A DNA stretch of 60,584 nt from Eubacterium sp. OM08-24 (lineage in GTDB: Bacteria > Bacillota > Clostridia > Oscillospirales > Acutalibacteraceae), in contig NZ_QSTA01000008.1 in the NCBI RefSeq assembly GCF_003438075.1, positions 1 through 60,584 on the forward strand, in the 5' to 3' direction. Below are positions 1 through 8,123 of this stretch, one piece after another (the stretch's first letter is position 1; the number at the start of each line of letters is the position of its first letter). A program made the translations under genes and the position numbers. The notes below the pieces were generated by a model. It was not told where the DNA came from and ran no database searches. It worked only from the letters and a program-made list of their open reading frames with translations.

Positions 1-55
1 ATAAAAATACCGACCTCCAAAGTTAGATTTTTTAGGTCTAACTTTTGGGGGTCGG
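1..55 (-). terminator. Rho-independent terminator of the DUF6273-like lipoprotein gene
   Basis: Inverted arms at 10-27 and 38-55 form a long imperfect stem. Read on the minus strand it is followed by TATTTTTAT at the window edge. It lies just past the stop codon at 139 and fits a terminator for that gene. Confidence 0.7.
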
Positions 56-138
56 GTCACTTTCATGTGGTCTGTTTTTTTGTATCCTTTTTTACTCTTG
101 CGTTTTTTCCTTATTTTTCAGAGTCACCTCCTAGTTAA

Positions 139-936
139 TTATAATTTTTTATTTAATAAAAAGCGTTTTTCACCTGTATCAGTATTTTCTAATGTTATAG
201 GAACATTAGCAGGAATACAAAACGCCGGTCTGACTGCACCGACTCCACTTCCAGTGATAGTACTTATCCCTCCCATTCCAATACTGCCATCGTCCGCAAC
301 ACCAATAATAGTATTTCCATCTCTTAATGCCGGAGTACGCAACAGCCAAGAACTTGATTCCAAATTATCAAATGTTGCTATTCTGTTCGAAGTTTTATCA
401 AAAAACAAAAGTGGCTTTCCCTCTTTGATTGCCGCACGACTTAATGAGGAATTTACCTCGTTTGCTGAAAGTAAAAACACATTACGCTCTATAATCTCGG
501 TTTCATTATCGTGTGTGTCTATTGCATTTTTTGTAGTTATTTCTATTTTACACGGAACTATTAATTGCTGTATATCTTGCGAAAGTTGGGAATAATATGT
601 CTGATTAAGAAAAACATCAATATTACTATCGGCATAGTAAGAGGCATATTCTCTCGGAGTGTTGTAAACAACATATTCATCTAATAAAAACTCTCTCAAA
701 ATCAAGCAATAACCGTCATAATCAGAGGTAAGCACAAAAAAAGGAATTAAATTTTCATTTTCTTTAAGATATATTCGATATCCATTTGAATTATTTTTAT
801 CATAGGCTATATCTCCTATGGTCAAAGATTGATTTTTTGACTCAGATAAATCACTTAAATTTTGATTTTCATCACTACAACCATAAAAAAATACAGATAC
901 AACAAAAACCAACGCCGTCAAAAACAAATATTTCAA
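139..936 (-). CDS. Putative lipoprotein with C-terminal DUF6273-like domain
   Basis: 265 aa. An N-terminal hydrophobic segment ends in a lipobox (FYGC, Cys at about residue 20), so the protein should be exported and lipid-anchored. The rest resembles DUF6273: a region with an isolated SSWLLRTP segment and a C-terminal VRPAFCIP motif are typical of that family, found in secreted or surface proteins of gut Firmicutes with no established function. The start is a TTG codon at 936, preceded at good spacing by an AAGGTG ribosome site. No partner gene is adjacent on this strand; the upstream region contains a recombinase remnant and a possibly invertible promoter. The family call rests on remembered motif similarity and is moderate. 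Confidence 0.7.
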   Translation of the reverse strand: MKYLFLTALVFVVSVFFYGCSDENQNLSDLSESKNQSLTIGDIAYDKNNSNGYRIYLKENENLIPFFVLTSDYDGYCLILREFLLDEYVVYNTPREYASYYADSNIDVFLNQTYYSQLSQDIQQLIVPCKIEITTKNAIDTHDNETEIIERNVFLLSANEVNSSLSRAAIKEGKPLLFFDKTSNRIATFDNLESSSWLLRTPALRDGNTIIGVADDGSIGMGGISTITGSGVGAVRPAFCIPANVPITLENTDTGEKRFLLNKKL

Positions 937-1198
937 ATATTACACCTTCTTTTCAACCACAATAAAATTGTAAAATAAAGAAAAACTTATAAATATATCA
1001 TATATTAGCAAATATTGCAATGTTAGTCAAGATATTTTTATTTATTTTTTCACGCTCTGCTCTGCGTTGTAAATAGATGTGACCCATTTTTAGTAAAAAA
1101 ATAAGTCAAAGTATAGTACAATGATTTTTGGAAGCCTTTGAAGTGGAGCGGAGCGCAACGAAAAAGGCGTACAAAAACATCAATTATCTATTTTCTAA
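937..1198. other. AT-rich intergenic DNA, no gene seen
   Basis: No open frame with a ribosome site. It separates the lipoprotein from the recombinase remnant and is probably decayed accessory DNA. Confidence 0.4.
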
Positions 1199-1441
1199 AA
1201 AAACTTACACACTTTTATTGACAAAGCCCTAAAATATATAGCAATTCAAGCTGGAATACCACAGGAGTTGGTTTATCCTCATTCGGTTAGACATCTGTTT
1301 GCAAAAGAGTATATGCGAAAGATTGGTGATATTTCTGAACTTGCTGATTTACTCGGACACACTAGATTAGAAACTACATGGATTTACACTAAGACCACTT
1401 CTGAGGAGAAAAGAGTCCGACTGGAACACTTAGATTTATGA
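1199..1441 (+). pseudogene. Tyrosine recombinase/integrase, C-terminal remnant
   Basis: An open frame of 80 codons with no start codon or ribosome site, opened by a stop at 1196-1198. It encodes the C-terminal part of a XerC/D-type tyrosine recombinase. The box-II HxxR segment (PHSVRHLFA), the LLGH motif and a catalytic-type Tyr in TTWIYTK occur in the correct order and spacing, followed by a normal C-terminus ending HLDL. The N-terminal SAM-like domain and the first catalytic Arg are missing, so the protein cannot be active. It is a relic of an integrated element. The 15-bp inverted repeats immediately downstream may be the sites of this family of enzyme. Confidence 0.85.
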
Positions 1442-1446
1442 GTTGA

Positions 1447-1600
1447 TATAATACGACATTATATCGACTTATACCACCTCACAATACTCGTCTTTTTTCT
1501 ATTATTTATACAATTTGCTGTATTCATTTACATTTGCTAATAAAAATTGCGATTTTTACCACTTTAATTTTTGACAAAGTTAATGTAATGTCGTATTATA
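1447..1600. repeat. 15-bp perfect inverted repeats flanking a 124-bp segment (possible invertible DNA)
   Basis: TATAATACGACATTA at 1447-1461 is exactly inverted at 1586-1600. The left copy is itself the middle of a near palindrome (GATATAAT, 5-nt centre, ATTATATC at 1445-1465), as expected for a recombinase core site. The segment between them carries the -35 of an outward promoter whose -10 lies inside the right repeat. Confidence 0.6.
1571..1599 (+). promoter_or_regulatory. Consensus sigma-A promoter overlapping the right inverted repeat
   Basis: TTGACA (1571-1576), 17-nt spacer, TATTAT (1594-1599). It points right, towards the HAD gene 440 bp away. The -10 lies in the inverted repeat and the -35 inside the enclosed segment. 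Confidence 0.6.
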
Positions 1601-2042
1601 GATAGGGCATTTCGCAATTATTAAATATCTTCGGTTAAATTATTTGACAAATTTGTAGAAATACAAAAATGCAAAGATAGAAGTCTAAGATAATTTTTGG
1701 AAGATTATATAGATAGTTTGGTTGAAGTAATCTGAAATACTGTTTTTGATAATTTACGATTCTAATTGAAGTTTATAATTGAATAGATAGGGTGTAGGAA
1801 TCAAGACAGTGTCAGGAATCGCTGAACAGTAAAACATCTGTAGGTTTTAGAGTGTTTTTTGATTAGTGTAAACTTTGGTGTTAGAATATATATTTTGTAC
1901 TGATGTTTCTGAATGTTTGATAAGTAGTTAACATAGAAAAAAAGTAGGTATGTGGAAATACAAATACGGACTATAAGAATATGCATAGTGTAGTATAAGA
2001 AAAAGTGTTACTTGAGAATTAATTGAATAAGGAGCATTTATT

Positions 2043-2717
2043 ATGCTTTATTTCGATTTAGATAATACGTTGATTGATTACAATTCTTCAGAGAGAAAAG
2101 CGATAGAGTTCATATTTAAAGAAAAATATGGACTGGTATTAAATAATAATCAAACAGATTATTGGAGTAAGATTTCTAGAAAGTATTTTGATTATTATTT
2201 ATCAAAACAGATAACTTTCGAAGAGCAAGGAAAAAATCGATTTATTAAAATGTTAAGTTATTGTGGGTATGTGGAAAATGAAAAGATTGCAATGGAATTG
2301 TTTGAAGAGTATCAAAAACAATTAGAAAATAGTTGGATTTTATTTGATGATGTGGTTGATATGCTACATTCATTGGAAGGATATCGACTAGGTATCATAA
2401 GTAATGGGAAATCTATACAGCAAAGAGCAAAGTTGAGTTGTACGAACATTGAAAAATATTTTGAAATAATTCTTATTTCAGAAGAAACAGGATTTGCAAA
2501 ACCTTCCGTTGATATTTTTTATGAGGCGGTCAAACAGTCAGGCGAGAAAATTGATTCAGTTATATATGTTGGTGATAATATAAAAACAGATATTTTGCCA
2601 TGTGAAAAAATTGGAATGAAATGTGTACTTGTGGATAGAAATAGTATATGTGAGAAAAATATATGTAAAATTAAGAATTTATATGAAATACATAATGTAT
2701 TACTCGGCACCCCATAA
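2043..2717 (+). CDS. HAD-superfamily hydrolase (YjjG-like nucleotidase type), C-terminus altered by IS insertion
   Basis: 224 aa with all four HAD motifs: DLDNTLID at residues 5-12 (nucleophile D5, acid D7), the Ser of SNG near 120, the Lys of FAKPS near 152, and VGDNIKTDI near 176-184. The helical cap between motifs I and II fits the YjjG/YfnB group of house-cleaning pyrimidine nucleotidases, but the substrate cannot be read from sequence. An AAGGAG site at 2029-2034 lies 8 nt before the ATG. The final codons run into the left end of the IS256-family element: the stop TAA at 2715 appears to be IS sequence, so the last few native residues were probably replaced. Confidence 0.85.
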   Translation: MLYFDLDNTLIDYNSSERKAIEFIFKEKYGLVLNNNQTDYWSKISRKYFDYYLSKQITFEEQGKNRFIKMLSYCGYVENEKIAMELFEEYQKQLENSWILFDDVVDMLHSLEGYRLGIISNGKSIQQRAKLSCTNIEKYFEIILISEETGFAKPSVDIFYEAVKQSGEKIDSVIYVGDNIKTDILPCEKIGMKCVLVDRNSICEKNICKIKNLYEIHNVLLGTP

Positions 2718-2782
2718 AATTCTGTGTAAATAATAATCCTTCAAGCAATAACAAAACAGCGGATTGCGGTGTAATCAGGCTT

Positions 2783-2892
2783 TCTGATTTGCCCCGTGTT
2801 AACTTTTCTTTCCTGTCTGCGGAATGTTATGCACGCTCTGCGTGAAATAACATTTTGCGGACAGGAAATTCTATTCTCGGGGGCAAATCAAG
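2783..2892. repeat. Nested fold-back structure at the IS left end
   Basis: An outer arm GATTTGCCCC (2786-2795) pairs with GGGGCAAATC (2880-2889). An inner arm of about 19 bp (2812-2830 with 2847-2865) also pairs. The outer right arm overlaps the transposase stop codon. It probably terminates transcription or blocks read-through into the transposase. Confidence 0.6.
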
Positions 2893-4114
2893 CCGGTATT
2901 CTGTCCTCAAATATTATCGATAACTGGCTCAAAACTATGTCCCAGTTTCGACATCTTTGTGTCCAGCGTTCGACAATTTTTTGCGACGCTAAATACAACA
3001 TTTTGCGCAGGCTGTCATCATTTGTAAATGACGGCTTGTTCTTCGTAATCTGCCTGAACTGACGGTTCAGCCCTTCGATAATATTCGTTGTATATATTAT
3101 CTTCCGAACTTCGGGCGGATATGCGAAGAATGTGGATAGAATATCCCAATTTTCCTCCCAACTTTTTACGCAGGAGGGATAAGTTTTGCCCCACTTTTCC
3201 TTGAACAAAATCAGGTTGTTCATAGCCTCCTCCTCGCTGATAGCTTGATATACTTTCTTGAGGTCAACCATCAGCTCTTTGATGTGTTTGTAGCTTACGA
3301 ATCTTGTGCTTGAGCGTATCTGATGAATGATGCAACGCTGGATTTGTGCGTTCGGAAAAGCCGCTTCAATAGCCTGTCTAAAACCTGTCAGACCGTCAAC
3401 GCAGAACAGAAATACATCTTTAATCCCACGAGTTTTGAGCTCGTTCAACACATTCAACCAAAATTTACTGCTCTCATTTTCGCCAATCCATATGCCGAGA
3501 ATATCTTTCTGACCGTCAAGATTGATGCCCAGAACTACATATGCAGCCTTCGTGATATACTGATGATTTTCCTTGACCTTGTAATGGATTGCATCCATAA
3601 ACACAAAAGGATATACAGCTTCAAGAGGTCGATTTTGCCAAGCAGTCACATCGGGCATAATCTTCTCACTTATCTTGCTGACAAGCTCGGGAGAGATTTC
3701 TACATCATACAGATTTTTGATTTGTTTGGAAATATCACGCTGGCTCATTCCGCAGGCATAGAGTGAGAGAATTTTCTCTTCCATACCGTCTGCATTGCGG
3801 TTGTATTTGCTGATTATTTTGGGCTCGTATTCGCCGTTTCTATCCCTCGGAACTTTGATTTCAAGCTCTCCCATCTGCGTTTTTACCGTCTTTTTTGAGT
3901 AGCCGTTTCTGTAATTTTTCGACTTATTGCCACATTCATCATTCGATGTTCTTTCGCTTTTCTCATAGCCGAGTTCATCGGCAAGCTCACATTCCATAAC
4001 CTCCTGAAGAATGTCCTTGAACATATCTTTCATCGCCGTCATAACTTCGTCTGTTGAGGTGAAATTCTGACTTCTTACAAATTCTCTCATCATTTCTGCC
4101 TGTGCTTTTGCCAT
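2888..4114 (-). CDS. IS256-family (mutator type) transposase
   Basis: 408 aa, full length for the family. The DDE residues are placed as usual: Asp in FVFMDAIHYK, Asp in VDGLTGF, and Glu in TTNIIEGLNRQFR. The Cys-x2-His in RCIIHQIR and the final aromatic-rich segment are also present. It catalyses copy-out transposition through a circular intermediate in well-studied family members. The start has an upstream GGAAG ribosome site inside the IS right end. The gene looks intact, with no stops or frameshift, so the element may still be mobile. Confidence 0.95.
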   Translation of the reverse strand: MAKAQAEMMREFVRSQNFTSTDEVMTAMKDMFKDILQEVMECELADELGYEKSERTSNDECGNKSKNYRNGYSKKTVKTQMGELEIKVPRDRNGEYEPKIISKYNRNADGMEEKILSLYACGMSQRDISKQIKNLYDVEISPELVSKISEKIMPDVTAWQNRPLEAVYPFVFMDAIHYKVKENHQYITKAAYVVLGINLDGQKDILGIWIGENESSKFWLNVLNELKTRGIKDVFLFCVDGLTGFRQAIEAAFPNAQIQRCIIHQIRSSTRFVSYKHIKELMVDLKKVYQAISEEEAMNNLILFKEKWGKTYPSCVKSWEENWDILSTFFAYPPEVRKIIYTTNIIEGLNRQFRQITKNKPSFTNDDSLRKMLYLASQKIVERWTQRCRNWDIVLSQLSIIFEDRIPA

Positions 4115-4299
4115 TAAAAAAACTTCCTTTCAAGCTTTAATTTTTCTATTTCCATTATTGCTCGAAAGGAAGTTATTCACTTTTACACAAAATTCTCGGC
4201 GGTCTTCCACAGGCTGATACTTAAAGAGTGCGTGATTTTATTTGTTTAAGATGGTTTGGTTCTATGATAAATGTTGTGGTAATGATGCTGTATTAAAAA

Positions 4300-5052
4300 T
4301 TATTTTATTAAATCCTTTACAACCTCGCCTGCAATTATAAGTCCTACTACTGACGGAACGAAGGCGGTACTGCCGGGAACCTGTCGCCTTTGGGTGCATT
4401 TTCTTGCAGTTTCGGGAGGACAGATACAATTAGTTTTACAGCTGACAGCCATATCATCAATAGGTGTAATCGGCTTTTCTTTTGAGTAAACTACCTTTAA
4501 CTTTTTTATTCCACGCTTTTTAAGCTCGTTGCGCATTACCCTTGCAAGAGGGCAGACCGAGGTTTTGTAAAGGTCGGCTACCTCAAAGGCGCTTGCGTCA
4601 AGCTTATTGCCTGCGCCCATTGAGCAAATAATGGGTGTATCAGCCTTTTTTGCCTGCATAACAAGCTCAATTTTTCCTGTTACTGTGTCGATTGCATCTA
4701 CAATATAATCGTACTGAGTAAAGTCAAAATCGCCCGAGGTTTCTGGAGTGTAAAACTTTTGGTGCTTGTTTATAATTATATCCGGGTTAATTTCCTTGAG
4801 CCTTTCCTCGGCAACATCTACTTTGTATTTTCCCACCGTTTTTCTTGTGGCAAAAATCTGACGATTAATATTTGTAAGGCAAACCTTGTCATCGTCAATA
4901 AGGTCGAGCTGACCTATTCCCGTTCTTGCGAGAGCCTCGGCTGTGTATCCGCCAACTCCTCCTATTCCGAATATTGCAACTCTTGCGTTTGCAAGTTTTT
5001 CCATTGCCTCTGAGCCAAGCAAAAGCTGAGTTCTTGAAAATTGATTAAGCAT
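4300..5052 (-). CDS. tcdA: tRNA threonylcarbamoyladenosine dehydratase (TcdA/CsdL family)
   Basis: 250 aa ThiF/E1-like protein. The nucleotide-binding GIGGVGG loop is at residues 29-35, followed by the DDDKVCLTNINRQ segment typical of E1-like enzymes and an internal Cys-rich stretch (SCKTNCICPP). TcdA uses ATP to cyclise t6A37 to ct6A in tRNAs that read ANN codons. The start overlaps the end of the small upstream gene by 8 nt and its GGAG site lies within that gene, so the two are translationally coupled. Confidence 0.88.
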   Translation of the reverse strand: MLNQFSRTQLLLGSEAMEKLANARVAIFGIGGVGGYTAEALARTGIGQLDLIDDDKVCLTNINRQIFATRKTVGKYKVDVAEERLKEINPDIIINKHQKFYTPETSGDFDFTQYDYIVDAIDTVTGKIELVMQAKKADTPIICSMGAGNKLDASAFEVADLYKTSVCPLARVMRNELKKRGIKKLKVVYSKEKPITPIDDMAVSCKTNCICPPETARKCTQRRQVPGSTAFVPSVVGLIIAGEVVKDLIK

Positions 5053-5275
5053 TGATTTTCTCCTTAATATAAAAACTGAGTTTATCGTCTGAAATTTGAA
5101 TTTTATAATTCATATTGCGAAAAAAGTTTTCGGCGTGCTGCAAAACTTCATCGCTCGGAATTTCGTCAAACGAAAAATACTGTCCGCCGCAGGCATCGTG
5201 AAAATGCAGATATGTGTTAAAATTTTCCATAAGCTCTGATTTCAGTATTTTTACCGTATCAAATTTTATTATCAT
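5045..5275 (-). CDS. Small conserved protein with an HDACGGQ motif
   Basis: 76 aa, acidic and basic mixed, no signal peptide or membrane segment. The central HFHDACGGQYF motif resembles that of small clostridial proteins annotated as RDAC family, whose function is unknown. The GGAG site is 5 nt from the ATG at 5275. It overlaps tcdA by 8 nt, so it probably belongs to the same operon. The gene is real on ribosome site and coupling, but I can give no function. Confidence 0.65.
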   Translation of the reverse strand: MIIKFDTVKILKSELMENFNTYLHFHDACGGQYFSFDEIPSDEVLQHAENFFRNMNYKIQISDDKLSFYIKEKINA

Positions 5276-5408
5276 AGCTACTCCTTAATTTATAATTCCT
5301 ATCTATACAATAAGTATTATATTTAAATCATCTGTTTTGTCAATAGAAAAATCAAAAAAGCTGTTTTAAATCAGCGCATTTGTCTGAGATAAAATTTATT
5401 ATAACACA

Positions 5409-5447
5409 AAAACAGCTCTACGCAAAATTAAAGCGCAGAGCCGTTTT
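5409..5447 (-). terminator. Terminator of the sensor-kinase operon
   Basis: Arms AAAACaGCTCTaCGC (5409-5423) and its complement (5433-5447) form a stem. On the minus strand it is followed by a T-rich tract. Confidence 0.75.
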
Positions 5448-5453
5448 AGATTA

Positions 5454-7265
5454 TTATTTCATTTCAAAACTGATAATCAGTTTTCCGTTTGTGTATTCTG
5501 TGCAGGGTTTGATTTTGTGGATTTTAAGAATTTGCCTAACGATTGAAAGTCCTATTCCCGTGCCTCGCACCTCTTCATTTCTCGGCAGGCGGCAGTACGG
5601 TTTCCACATCTTTTTAATATCCTTTTTGGAAATCGTGTCACACTCATTAGAAACGGAGAAAGTATGATTTATAAACGATATTTCTATATCAGAATTATTG
5701 CTTGAGTATCTTATTGCATTTTCAATCAGATTTTCAAACACAAGCTCCATAAGAGCCTTGTCGGCAGATACATCTGTATTATCGGCAGTAATGATAATGT
5801 TTTTGTCGGTAATGCTATTATACCTTTCGGCGAGTGTTTCAAGCTCGGTTTTTATGTTGAAAAGCTGTTTATTAGCCTTTGCAGAGTCGGATTCGAGTTT
5901 TGAAAAATTCAGCATTTTATGCACAAGGGCGTCCATATCGCCTGCCTGCTGTTGAATGACATCTATGTAATGCTGTTTTGTAAGGTAACCGTCTTCCTCA
6001 CGCAGATTTTCAGAAAAACCGTTAATAACGCATAGGGGAGTTTTGAGATTATGCGCTACCGCATTGGTCATTGCAATGCGTTGCTGTTCACGAATTGCCC
6101 TGCCGGTAATGTTTTTCCACACAATAAGTATGAGCATAGTTCCGATTACAATAAAGAAAACAAGTATAATGCAGTTGCCGATTATCAGTGTAGGCATACT
6201 TTCCTTTAGAGGCTCGTATTTTTGATAGCTTATAATTTTGCATTTCTTTTGTTCATATGCAGTTAAATCATTCTCTGTTATTACTTCGCCCTCATAATAA
6301 TTGCTTGCCAAAACATAGTTGGGGTTTGTGTATTCGATTTGTGTGTATATAAATGAAAAATTATCTTGTGGAATATATGTTTTGTAATTTTCATCATCTA
6401 ATGAATTGCTTTCGCTGAATTTTTTTAATTCGTTTTCTTTGCCGCCGTTTATGAAAAAGTCCTTAGTGACTTCGTTCTTTGACATTTTTCCGACAGACAG
6501 TATAGGCCCGATTTGTACTGGTAGCGAGTATAAATCGTCCTCGTTTTCTATTTGATATTTTTTGTAGTTTTCTTCTTCTTCTTTTTGAAGTTCTTTCATC
6601 TTGCTTATTTTTTCAGATGAAAGGTCAAAATATTCTATATGCTTGTCCTGCGCATACCATACATTGTTTTCGTTTGTGAGCAAAATCTCTAACCTTATCG
6701 GTATCATTTCCTCGCTGCTTGCCTCGCTGAAAATATCAATCGCATATTGATTGACAGATAAAATGTAATAGTTGCCGTTTTCGTCAGGCTCTGTATTTAG
6801 ATAATCGCATATTTTATTATACTGCTCATCAGTCATACTGTTTCTAAGTGTAAAATAGTCAAGATAATTTCCGTAATTGTAAGTTACTGTTGAATCGGCT
6901 GTGAAATAATCTAAACTTGTATAGTAGCTTTCCGTTTTAATGTATAATTTATTTGCATTGTCTACCGAAAGATTATAGTAGTCATTTTTAAGAATTACAT
7001 ATGTACTGTTTTCATCTGTGTCTGAGTAATTGTGAAGATTTCCGACAACGAATGAATTGACTTCGCCGAAATTGGTTATATCAATGTAATTTGCATTATC
7101 TATAATGTTGTTAGCTTTTAGCTCTGCCTGATACTTGTCAATTTCTTTTGTAGAATTATATGTAAGATACGAGAAAGTACCCATTGCAAGCAGGCAGATA
7201 AGCAAAACTATTGCGACAATGCTTATAAGTATTTTACGGTTTTCTTTTTTTTGCTTTTTATTCAT
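5454..7265 (-). CDS. Two-component sensor histidine kinase
   Basis: 603 aa. One N-terminal membrane helix (about 12-33) and a second near 365-390 enclose a large extracellular sensor region of about 330 residues that I do not recognise. The cytoplasmic part has an H-box (AVAHNLKTPL), an N-box (FENLIENAIRYS) and a G-box (RGTGIGLSIVRQIL), all intact. The ATG lies 2 nt after the response-regulator stop, with its GAGGAA site inside that gene's end, so the pair is one operon. A divergent ABC exporter starts next to the operon promoter. This is the layout of antimicrobial- or envelope-stress-responsive systems, but the signal is unknown. Confidence 0.92.
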   Translation of the reverse strand: MNKKQKKENRKILISIVAIVLLICLLAMGTFSYLTYNSTKEIDKYQAELKANNIIDNANYIDITNFGEVNSFVVGNLHNYSDTDENSTYVILKNDYYNLSVDNANKLYIKTESYYTSLDYFTADSTVTYNYGNYLDYFTLRNSMTDEQYNKICDYLNTEPDENGNYYILSVNQYAIDIFSEASSEEMIPIRLEILLTNENNVWYAQDKHIEYFDLSSEKISKMKELQKEEEENYKKYQIENEDDLYSLPVQIGPILSVGKMSKNEVTKDFFINGGKENELKKFSESNSLDDENYKTYIPQDNFSFIYTQIEYTNPNYVLASNYYEGEVITENDLTAYEQKKCKIISYQKYEPLKESMPTLIIGNCIILVFFIVIGTMLILIVWKNITGRAIREQQRIAMTNAVAHNLKTPLCVINGFSENLREEDGYLTKQHYIDVIQQQAGDMDALVHKMLNFSKLESDSAKANKQLFNIKTELETLAERYNSITDKNIIITADNTDVSADKALMELVFENLIENAIRYSSNNSDIEISFINHTFSVSNECDTISKKDIKKMWKPYCRLPRNEEVRGTGIGLSIVRQILKIHKIKPCTEYTNGKLIISFEMK

Positions 7266-7267
7266 AA

Positions 7268-7942
7268 TTATTCCTCTATTTTATATCCTCTGCCGATTAC
7301 TGTTTTAATCAGCTTTGAATTGCCCTTCAGCGCTTTTCGCAGATTTTTAATGTGGGTGTCAAGTACCCTTTGGTCAACCTCAGAATCGTAACCCCACAAA
7401 TTTTCTATTAGTTTTGAGCGTGAAATAACAATATTTTTATTCTCTAAAAGAAATTTTAATATATTATATTCTTTGGCGGTAAGGTCAACCTCGTCACCGT
7501 CTGAAACAACAATGCCGTTGTTTGGATTTAGTGTGAGAGTGCCGACGGTCAGCACCGAGGAGCGCACAAGTCCCTTTGAGCGTTTGATAAGCGCTTTTAC
7601 TTTTTCAAAAAGAACAGGCAGAGCAAAAGGCTTGATTATGTAGTCATCGCATCCGAGGGCATAGCCGTTCAGCACATCGTCCTCACTCACTCTTGCGGTA
7701 ATGAACATAATCGGCACATCGCTGTATCGTCTGACCTCTTTGCAGATAGAAAAACCATCCATCTTGGGCAGATTTACATCGAGCAAAAGCAAATCGTATG
7801 GATTTTCATATGCCATTTGCAGTCCGGTTTCTCCGTTTGGCGCAACGGCAACAGAAAAATTGCCACTGCCTTTTCGGGAAAAATATTCTACAACCATTTC
7901 TCTTATATTTTTATCGTCTTCTACGAGGAGAATTTTATACAT
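7268..7942 (-). CDS. OmpR-family response regulator
   Basis: 224 aa. A receiver domain (EDD near the N-terminus, phospho-acceptor Asp in LLLLDVNLPKMDG, Lys in DYIIKPF) is followed by a winged-helix DNA-binding domain ending VIGRGYKIEE. I chose the ATG at 7942 (MYKILLVEDD). A longer frame would add 31 atypical residues and run into the promoter. It is the first gene of the operon with the sensor kinase and very likely controls the divergent ABC transporter. Confidence 0.93.
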   Translation of the reverse strand: MYKILLVEDDKNIREMVVEYFSRKGSGNFSVAVAPNGETGLQMAYENPYDLLLLDVNLPKMDGFSICKEVRRYSDVPIMFITARVSEDDVLNGYALGCDDYIIKPFALPVLFEKVKALIKRSKGLVRSSVLTVGTLTLNPNNGIVVSDGDEVDLTAKEYNILKFLLENKNIVISRSKLIENLWGYDSEVDQRVLDTHIKNLRKALKGNSKLIKTVIGRGYKIEE

Positions 7943-8006
7943 AACAATCACCATAGTTAAATTTACATTTTTTGTATGTTTTTTGTGTGAAGAATTTATA
8001 TATAGA

Positions 8007-8035
8007 ATTTTATACCATAAAAATAAACTTTTCAA
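8007..8035 (-). promoter_or_regulatory. Promoter of the response regulator/kinase operon
   Basis: On the minus strand TTGAAA (8030-8035), 17-nt spacer, TAAAAT (8007-8012). It sits back to back with the ABC-transporter promoter. Confidence 0.55.
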
Positions 8036-8039
8036 TATC

Positions 8040-8068
8040 TTGCTATCGGTAAATAACTATGATAAAAT
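8040..8068 (+). promoter_or_regulatory. Promoter of the ABC exporter operon
   Basis: TTGCTA (8040-8045), 17-nt spacer, TAAAAT (8063-8068), 56 nt before the first ATG. A shared regulatory region of about 180 bp separates the two divergent operons. Confidence 0.5.
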
Positions 8069-8123
8069 CAATTTATAAACAATAATCGGTTTATATTCAT
8101 AAAAATAAATAGGAGTGTTTAGT

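Larger units (their letters stand above)
1442..2042. other. 600-bp non-coding stretch with inverted repeats and a promoter
   Basis: No convincing gene. It contains the paired inverted repeats at 1447-1461 and 1586-1600 and a consensus promoter at 1571-1599. Downstream of the promoter lies about 440 bp of AT-rich leader without a usable frame before the HAD gene. Confidence 0.5.
2709..4203 (-). mobile_element. IS256-family insertion sequence
   Basis: About 1.5 kb. Imperfect terminal inverted repeats lie at 2709-2730 and 4182-4203, sharing the AATTcTGTGTAAA core. They surround one full-length mutator-type transposase gene. I see no clear 8-9 bp target duplication at these ends, so the exact ends are uncertain by a few bases. 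Confidence 0.8.

Noticed and set aside
65..595. 176-codon plus-strand frame opposite the lipoprotein
   Set aside because: Antisense to a gene with signal peptide and ribosome site; no ribosome site of its own and unlikely composition.
1801..1986. 61-codon minus-strand frame in the HAD leader
   Set aside because: No ribosome site; AT-driven composition; no family resemblance.
2701..4211. Target-site duplication around the IS
   Set aside because: The 8-bp flanks at the inferred ends do not match; ends may be off by a few bases or flanks rearranged.
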